Of a stretch of DNA of 64,000 bases, positions 59,177-64,000 are shown in pieces. This DNA is from DATBSL01 sp963729875 (lineage in GTDB: Bacteria; Acidobacteriota; Vicinamibacteria; Fen-336): NCBI GenBank assembly GCA_963729875.1, contig CAVSPR010000004.1, positions 310,001 through 374,000 of the forward strand. Direction: 5' to 3'. The notes under the pieces are model-generated. The model ran no database searches. It worked only from the letters and a program-made list of their open reading frames with translations, and had not been told where the DNA came from. The translations under genes and the position numbers were made by a program. Every line of letters starts with the position of its first letter. The first letter of the stretch is position 1.

Positions 59177-60163
59177 TCAGGGAAGTACCCGGAGAGCCAG
59201 GGCGTCGACGAGGCCGTCGAATTGCGCGGGGTCGTCGAACTCGTCGGGCGAGATCTTCACGTCCAGCGTCATCGACCCGGAAACGAGGGCCGAGTGGCGC
59301 CACTCCACCACGATGGCGCCCTGGCGCAGGAAGACGGTGGCGGCGTCGCGGCGCCAGATCTGGTCCGTCGGGATCGGGGGCGACGCCTCCGTCGCGCTCC
59401 AGAGCGGGTGCGATTCTCCGCGCAGGACGCCCTTCACCAGCTGCCCCGGGCTGACGCAGTACACCACCTTGCGCGGGCCCTGCGTCCGGTAGCTCTTCCA
59501 TGAATCCCAGAGCAAGAAGGGCCAGCCGAGGACGCCGAGGGCCAGTGTGACCTTGAAGAACCCCGCCGTCAGTCCTTCCCCCCGCGCACCCAACCAGAAC
59601 CCGCCGAGGACGAGCGGCCCGAAGAACAGAACGCCGAGGAGCATGCCCAGATCGCTCGACGCGTCGGTCTGGGCTCGGCCGTGGAAGACCTTGAAGACCT
59701 CGGAAACCGGAGTCGCCACGACCGGTGCGGCCCTTGGCTCCAGAACCCCTTCCGGTGGTGGGGCGGTCGCCGCGGCCACGTCTCCCCGGACTGCGGCACG
59801 GATCAGGTGGCAGATCTCCCGGCCTCCCTTGACCGAGCAGCCGGGGAGGACCACCGTGCCGTTCTTGTGGTTGAGCCGCACGGGGTACGGGAACTTCTCG
59901 GTAAAGACGACGGACTCGAAGTCCTCGCGGGCGATCGTTCGGGCTCCATCCTTGTCGTAGCGAATGAGCCGTCGGTCGGTCACGACGAGCCCTTCCTTGA
60001 AGGCGCGGAGCGCGGCGGTGTCGATCGCGGCGATCATCGTCTCGCCGGCCTCCAGGTGGACGGCCGCCTCGACGACCTTGCGCACCTTCTCGTCCGAGAA
60101 GGGGGCGCGACGGAGGTTGGTGAGGTAGGTGGGCGACGGTTCGATCGCCGATGGGCTTGACAT
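59177..60163 (-). CDS. Membrane protein with PH-like N-terminal domain
   Basis: A 328-residue protein without a recognised name. Residues 20-120 look like a bacterial PH/YokE-type domain (LEAGETMIAAIDTAALRAFK, then LVVTDRRLIRYDKDGARTIA and FESVVFTEKFPYPVRLNHKN). Residues 170-220 hold two hydrophobic helices (MLLGVLFFGPLVLGGFWLGA and FFKVTLALGVLGWPFLLWDS). The C-terminal part is soluble and beta-rich (KVVYCVSPGQLVKGVLRGES). The GLVVTDRRLI pattern is common in stress-related PH proteins. ATG 60163 begins the protein directly; the decayed insertion element lies immediately upstream and may have removed or replaced its promoter. Function unknown. Confidence 0.72.
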   Translation of the reverse strand: MSSPSAIEPSPTYLTNLRRAPFSDEKVRKVVEAAVHLEAGETMIAAIDTAALRAFKEGLVVTDRRLIRYDKDGARTIAREDFESVVFTEKFPYPVRLNHKNGTVVLPGCSVKGGREICHLIRAAVRGDVAAATAPPPEGVLEPRAAPVVATPVSEVFKVFHGRAQTDASSDLGMLLGVLFFGPLVLGGFWLGARGEGLTAGFFKVTLALGVLGWPFLLWDSWKSYRTQGPRKVVYCVSPGQLVKGVLRGESHPLWSATEASPPIPTDQIWRRDAATVFLRQGAIVVEWRHSALVSGSMTLDVKISPDEFDDPAQFDGLVDALALRVLP

Positions 60164-60220
60164 GCAATCCTCCTCAGCGCTGGGCGATCATGCGCGGACC
60201 GCGTGCGCTACGCAAGGGGT

Positions 60221-61127
60221 CGTATCGCGCTATCCAAGATGTAACCGAAGGGGGGTACGTCGAGCCATTTGAAATGTAACCCTCCGGACGGGGGGTACAG
60301 CTTGGGACGACAGGCTCGATGGGAGTACTTGTGCCAGATGTGGCCTCGGTACCGGGAGTCGCGGCGGGCGGAGAAGGGGCGGCTCCTGGACGAGGTGTGC
60401 CGGGTGACGGGGTACCACCGCAAGTACGCGGTGAGGTGCCTGAACGGGCCTCCGCCTGAGAGTCGGCCCCGTCGTCGTCGTTTGCGTGTTCCCAGTTATG
60501 GCAAGGCGGTCGATCACGCTCTACGGACGGTCTGGGAAGCGGCAAACTACCCCTGGTCCGTGAGACTCAAGGCGCTGCTGCCCCAGTGGCTGCCATGGCT
60601 GAAGAAGCGTCTGTCGATTTCGCCGCGGCTCGAGAGCCAGCTGCTTCGGATCTCCGCTCGTCAGATCGACCGCCGGCTCAAGCCCTACAAGGTGCGTGCG
60701 AAGAGGCGGCTCTACGGAAGGACCAAGCCGGGGACGCTACTCAAGCATCAGATCCCGATCAAGGCGGAGCGGTGGGAAGTAAGAGGGAGGAGATCGACCT
60801 GGTTTCACACTCCGGGGACCGGGCAGACGGGGAGTTTGCCTACTCCCTGACGCTGACCGACATCCACACGGCGTGGACCGAGACGCAAGCCGTGCTGGGC
60901 AAGAGCCAGGCCTTCGTGGTGGATGCGCTCGAGCAGATTCGCAAGCGGTTGCCCTTCGAGCTCCGGGCCATCGACTCGGACAACGGCTCCGAGTTCATCA
61001 ATCACCACCTGCGTGGCTACTGCGAAACGCTCCGCGTTTCCCACAGCTCCCACAGCCCCCAGCGCCCAGTTACTTCTCTGATGGCGCGACGATGCCCTCT
61101 CCGGTTACTTCCTTAGATGGCTTGACG
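60221..61127 (+). mobile_element. Decayed insertion sequence with duplicated end repeats
   Basis: The element carries a broken DDE-type transposase and paired end repeats. On the right, two copies begin GTTACTT and end GACG (61068-61091 and 61103-61127). On the left, two inverted copies end GTAACC (60221-60246 and 60258-60281), each with an ATGGC/GCCAT-like core and the inner left one followed by GGGGGGTAC. Each end thus has two tandem terminal repeats. The interior is shorter than an intact element, with the transposase C-terminus missing. No clear target-site duplication was found. Confidence 0.72.
60269..61116 (+). pseudogene. Transposase with integrase core, frameshifted and truncated
   Basis: DDE integrase-type transposase of the kind with N-terminal helical domain (SRRAEKGRLLDEVCRVTGYH then RKYAVRCLNGPP). 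Next come PWSVRLKALLPQWLPWLKKR and SARQIDRRLKPYKVRAKRRL, YGRTKPGTLLKHQIPIK and the catalytic core. A frameshift near 60780-60800 separates these from EIDLVSHSGDRADGEFAYSL (first Asp) and LTDIHTAWTETQAVLGKSQA, RAIDSDNGSEFINHHLRGYC (second Asp). The third acidic residue and the C-terminal half are missing because the reading frame runs into the right end repeats. The product cannot be active. I place it near the IS481/ISNCY-type integrases but cannot fix the family. Its codon use is less GC-biased than its surroundings. Confidence 0.82.
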
Positions 61128-61197
61128 GGGGGGTCCGCCCGCGCTTGACGGCCTCGCCGCCGGCGGAATAGGGTGCACCGGCTCCGGGAGGCCCTCG

Positions 61198-64000
61198 ATG
61201 CGACGCAGCGCCCTTCTCCTCGCTCTCGCCCTGGCCACGCCGGCCATGGCCTCGGACACCGCGATCCCCCTGCCGGAGCACCCGCGGCCGGACTTCGAGC
61301 GGGCCGAGTGGGTGAACCTCAACGGGGAATGGGCGTTCCGGTTCGACGGGGCCGGGGTGGGGGAGAGGGAGCGGTGGTTCGACTCGGCGCCCTCCGGCTT
61401 CCCCTTGCGGATCCGCGTGCCCTACCCGTGGGGCTCGAATCTCTCGGGCGTGCCCGACGAGGCCGAGGTAGCCTGGTACGCCCGCACGATCCGGGTGCCG
61501 GAGGGCTGGAAGGGAAAGCGCGTCTTCCTCGTCGTGGGCGCCTCGGACTGGAAGACCGACGGCTGGCTCGACGGCGTCCCCCTCGGGGGCCACCGGGGCG
61601 GGTACACGTCGTTCGAGCTGGAGCTGACGAAGACGGCGCGGCCGGGGACCGACCAGAGGCTCGTCCTGCGGGTCGACGACGCGGCGCGCGCGTTCAAGCT
61701 GGAGGGCAAGCAGGGCTACGGGAACGCGCGGGGGATCTGGCAGACCGTCTACCTCGAGGCGCGGCCGGCCGTGCACGTCCAGGCGATCGAGGTTCACCCG
61801 AGCCTCGGGCTGAAGCGGGTCGAGGTGCGCGTCGTCCTGTCCGACCCGGCGCCGGCCGGCGCCACCGTCGGCTTGAGCGTGCCCACGGGCGGGCCCTCCG
61901 GCCCCTCCCTGGCCGAGGGTCGAAAGCCACTCGCCGCCGGGGACCGCGAGGTCCGGCTGACGCTGCCCCTCGGCGAGACGGTCCGTCCCTGGTCGCTCGA
62001 GGACCCCTACGTCTACGACGCGACGGTGACCCTCGCCGCGGCCGGCGAGGAGGACCGGCTGAAGACGTACTTCGGCCTGCGGGAGATCGGGACGGCACCC
62101 CTGCCCGGCCTCGGCCACCCGTACGTCACCCTCAACGGCCGGCCGGTCTACCTCCAGATGACTCTCGACCAGTCCTGGAACCCGGACGGCTTCTGGAACT
62201 GGCCGAGCGACGAGGCGATCCGCGAGGAGATCCTGATCGCCCGCCGGCTGGGCCTCAACGCGATCCGCACCCACGTCAAGGTCGACGTCCCGCGCAAGCT
62301 CTACTGGGCGGACCGGCTGGGCGTGCTGGTGATGGCCGACGTGCCGAACAGCTGGGGCGAGCCGGACGCCGCGATGCGCGAGGACTGGGAGACGGCCCTG
62401 CGCGGCATGGTACGCCGCGACTTCAACCACCCCGCGATCTTCTCGTGGGTGCTCTTCAACGAGCAGTGGGGGCTCCTGTCGAAGGACCCGCAGGCCCCTG
62501 ACAAGAAGACCGTCCTCCCCGAGACGCTCGACTGGGTGGAGTCGCGCTACGACCTCGCGAAGCGGCTCGACCCCACCCGCCTGGTTGAGGAGAACTCGCC
62601 CTGCTGTGGCGGCGGCCACGTCAGGACCGACCTCAACTCCTGGCACATGTACCTGCCGGGCTGGCGGTGGAAGCAGACGCTCGACGAGGCCGAGGCGAAG
62701 ACCTTCGCCGGCTCGAGCTGGAACTTCGTGGGGGGGCGGAAGCAGGGGAGCCAGCCCATGCTCAACAGCGAGTGCGGCAACGTGTGGGGCTACGAGGGCT
62801 CGACCGGCGACGTGGACTGGAGCTTCGACTACCACGCGATGATGGACGAGCTCCGGCGCCACCCGAAGGTGGCGGGCTGGCTCTACACGGAGCACCACGA
62901 CGTGATCAACGAGTGGAACGGGTACGTGCGCGCGGACCGCTCGGGGAAGGACGCGGGGCTCGAGGACCTGGTGCCGGGGATGACGCTCCGCGACTGGCAC
63001 GCGCCGTTCTACGTGGCGGTGGGGACGTACCCGACCACGTCGGCGAGACCGGGGGAGACCGTCGCGGTCCCGCTCTGGGCGTCGTTCCTCACGGACGCCG
63101 CCCCCGGCCCCGAGCTGACCCTGAAGCTGGAGCTCGTCGGCCACGATGACCTCGGCCGGTTCCGCGAGTGGTGGAAGGGCGAGCGGAAGGTGCCCTTCGC
63201 ACCCTGGGCGTCGCGGGCCCTCGACCCGGTCGCGGTGCCCATGCCGGGCCGCCGGGCGGTGGCCGTCCTGCGCGCGCGGCTCGAGGACGCGGCCGGCCGC
63301 GTCCTGCACCGCAACTTCACCGCCTTCGTCGTGGGGGACGGGCCGTCCCCCGCGACGAGCGGGTGAGCGCGGACGGAGCGTCGCTGCGCGTGCTGCGCGC
63401 CTCTCCCGCGTCGCGCTCGGACGCGCAGTGGAGCCTGCGGGCCTGGGACGCGATGGACGGCGGCAAGCAGAACGGCGCGGGCTCGGGCTTCTTCGAGTAC
63501 CGCATCGCCTGGCCGAAGGACCTCCGGGCCGAGGACGTCGCGGGGGCCGGCTTCCTCGCCGAGCTCGGCGCCAAGCAGCTCCTCGGCAAGGACCGTCCCG
63601 AGGGGAGCGACGTCTCGGGGGACTTCATGCGCGGCAAGGGCACGCACGACCCCGGCCGCAACCCCAACGCCTACCCGATGACGGACGGCTTCCGCCACCC
63701 GAGCGCGGTGCGGGTGGTCGTGAACGGCCTCGCCGCCGGCGTCTTCGACCTGCCCGACGACCCGGCGGACCACCGCGGGCTCCTCTCGTGGCACGCGCAG
63801 AAGCGCGATGGCAAGCTCCGCGAGGCCGGCTCCTACGGCGAGCTCGTCTCCGCCAGCGTCCCGGCGGCGGCGCTGCGAGCGGCCGCGGCGGCGGGCGAGC
63901 TCGTGATTCGGCTGGAGGTGGACGCGTCGCTGCCGGGCGGGCTCGCCGTGTACGGCGAGGGAACCGGCCGTTACCCGCTCGACCCGAGCCTCGTCCTCAC
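61198..64000 (+). pseudogene. GH2-family glycosidase, secreted, frameshifted and cut by window edge
   Basis: Beta-galactosidase/beta-glucuronidase-like exo-enzyme. A signal peptide (SALLLALALATPAMA) precedes the sugar-binding domain (VNLNGEWAFRFDGAGVGERE, VPYPWGSNLSGVP), immunoglobulin-like domain (ARGIWQTVYLEARP), and TIM barrel. The acid/base lies in FSWVLFNEQWG and the nucleophile in MLNSECGNVWGYEG. The frame ends at a TGA at 63364, but from about 63340 another frame continues the protein (WDAMDGGKQNGAGSGFFEYR, FMRGKGTHDPGRNPNAYPMT) to the window end. The run CCCCC near 63345 is the likely site of a one-base change. Alternatively a second gene starts at GTG 63363, coupled to the TGA. Upstream is the insertion remnant; the substrate is unknown. 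Confidence 0.85.

Noticed and set aside
63363..64000. Separate gene starting at GTG 63363
   Set aside because: The encoded segment looks like the C-terminal domain of the same GH2 enzyme, and a one-base change in a C run nearby explains the break. I kept it as part of the GH2 feature but mention the alternative.

Overview
The window is a very GC-rich chromosomal segment from a Gram-negative heterotroph, judged by TolC-type, lipoprotein and secreted proteins that need two membranes. It carries a 1200-residue pyruvate:ferredoxin oxidoreductase, an archaeal-type class I aldolase, a TIGR02265/DUF2378-like protein best known from myxobacteria, a Ser/Thr kinase and secreted glycosidases. Acidobacteriota (Thermoanaerobaculia-like) or a neighbouring phylum is my best guess, but no rRNA or other marker is present to prove it. 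No tRNA, rRNA, CRISPR array, prophage or origin was found, and no gene-free stretch exceeds 300 bases.

Layout. 1-4.6 kb: end of an unknown protein, a YkgJ-type metal-binding protein, a SirB1-like/aldolase pair and a transhydrogenase alpha subunit. 4.7-11.5 kb: the most coherent unit, an ArsR-controlled operon (arsR, TolC, membrane-fusion lipoprotein, RND pump, DUF2892 membrane peptide, PII-like protein, six-cysteine 50-residue peptide) behind a strong promoter with operator-like repeats. 11.5-13.9 kb: an unknown lipoprotein and an AAA-type ATPase divergent from an XRE-cupin regulator. 13.9-21.7 kb: flavin oxidoreductase, speA, a DsbA-like lipoprotein, a cytidylate-kinase-like protein, a large membrane glycosyltransferase-like protein and a TIGR02265 protein. 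21.7-26.3 kb: sugar genes (SIS isomerase/deaminase, ROK kinase, PIG-L deacetylase, GH27 alpha-galactosidase). 26.4-29.1 kb: four small accessory genes of visibly lower GC. 29.1-38.9 kb: amino-acid decarboxylase, SDR, HAD phosphatase, a kinase-TonB fusion, YjbQ, a flippase-like protein, cobalamin adenosyltransferase, ygfZ and pdxST. The MocR/PdxR-type regulator diverges from pdxST over a perfect palindrome. 40.5-48.6 kb: a beta-propeller phosphoesterase, then a radical SAM gene with an HlyD-MacB-permease exporter. 48.7-57.8 kb: dihydroorotate-dehydrogenase-like protein with nifJ, a lone receiver, a thioredoxin, and an NtrC-type two-component pair. 58-64 kb: SEC-C peptide, EEP-family lipoprotein, a PH-like membrane protein, a decayed insertion sequence and a GH2 glycosidase running off the end.

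At least thirteen single-base-type frameshifts interrupt otherwise intact genes, eight of them between 43.1 and 47.4 kb. Because motifs and reading continue cleanly in the next frame, many are probably consensus errors of the assembly rather than gene death. Those genes are marked as frameshifted but their functions are described.
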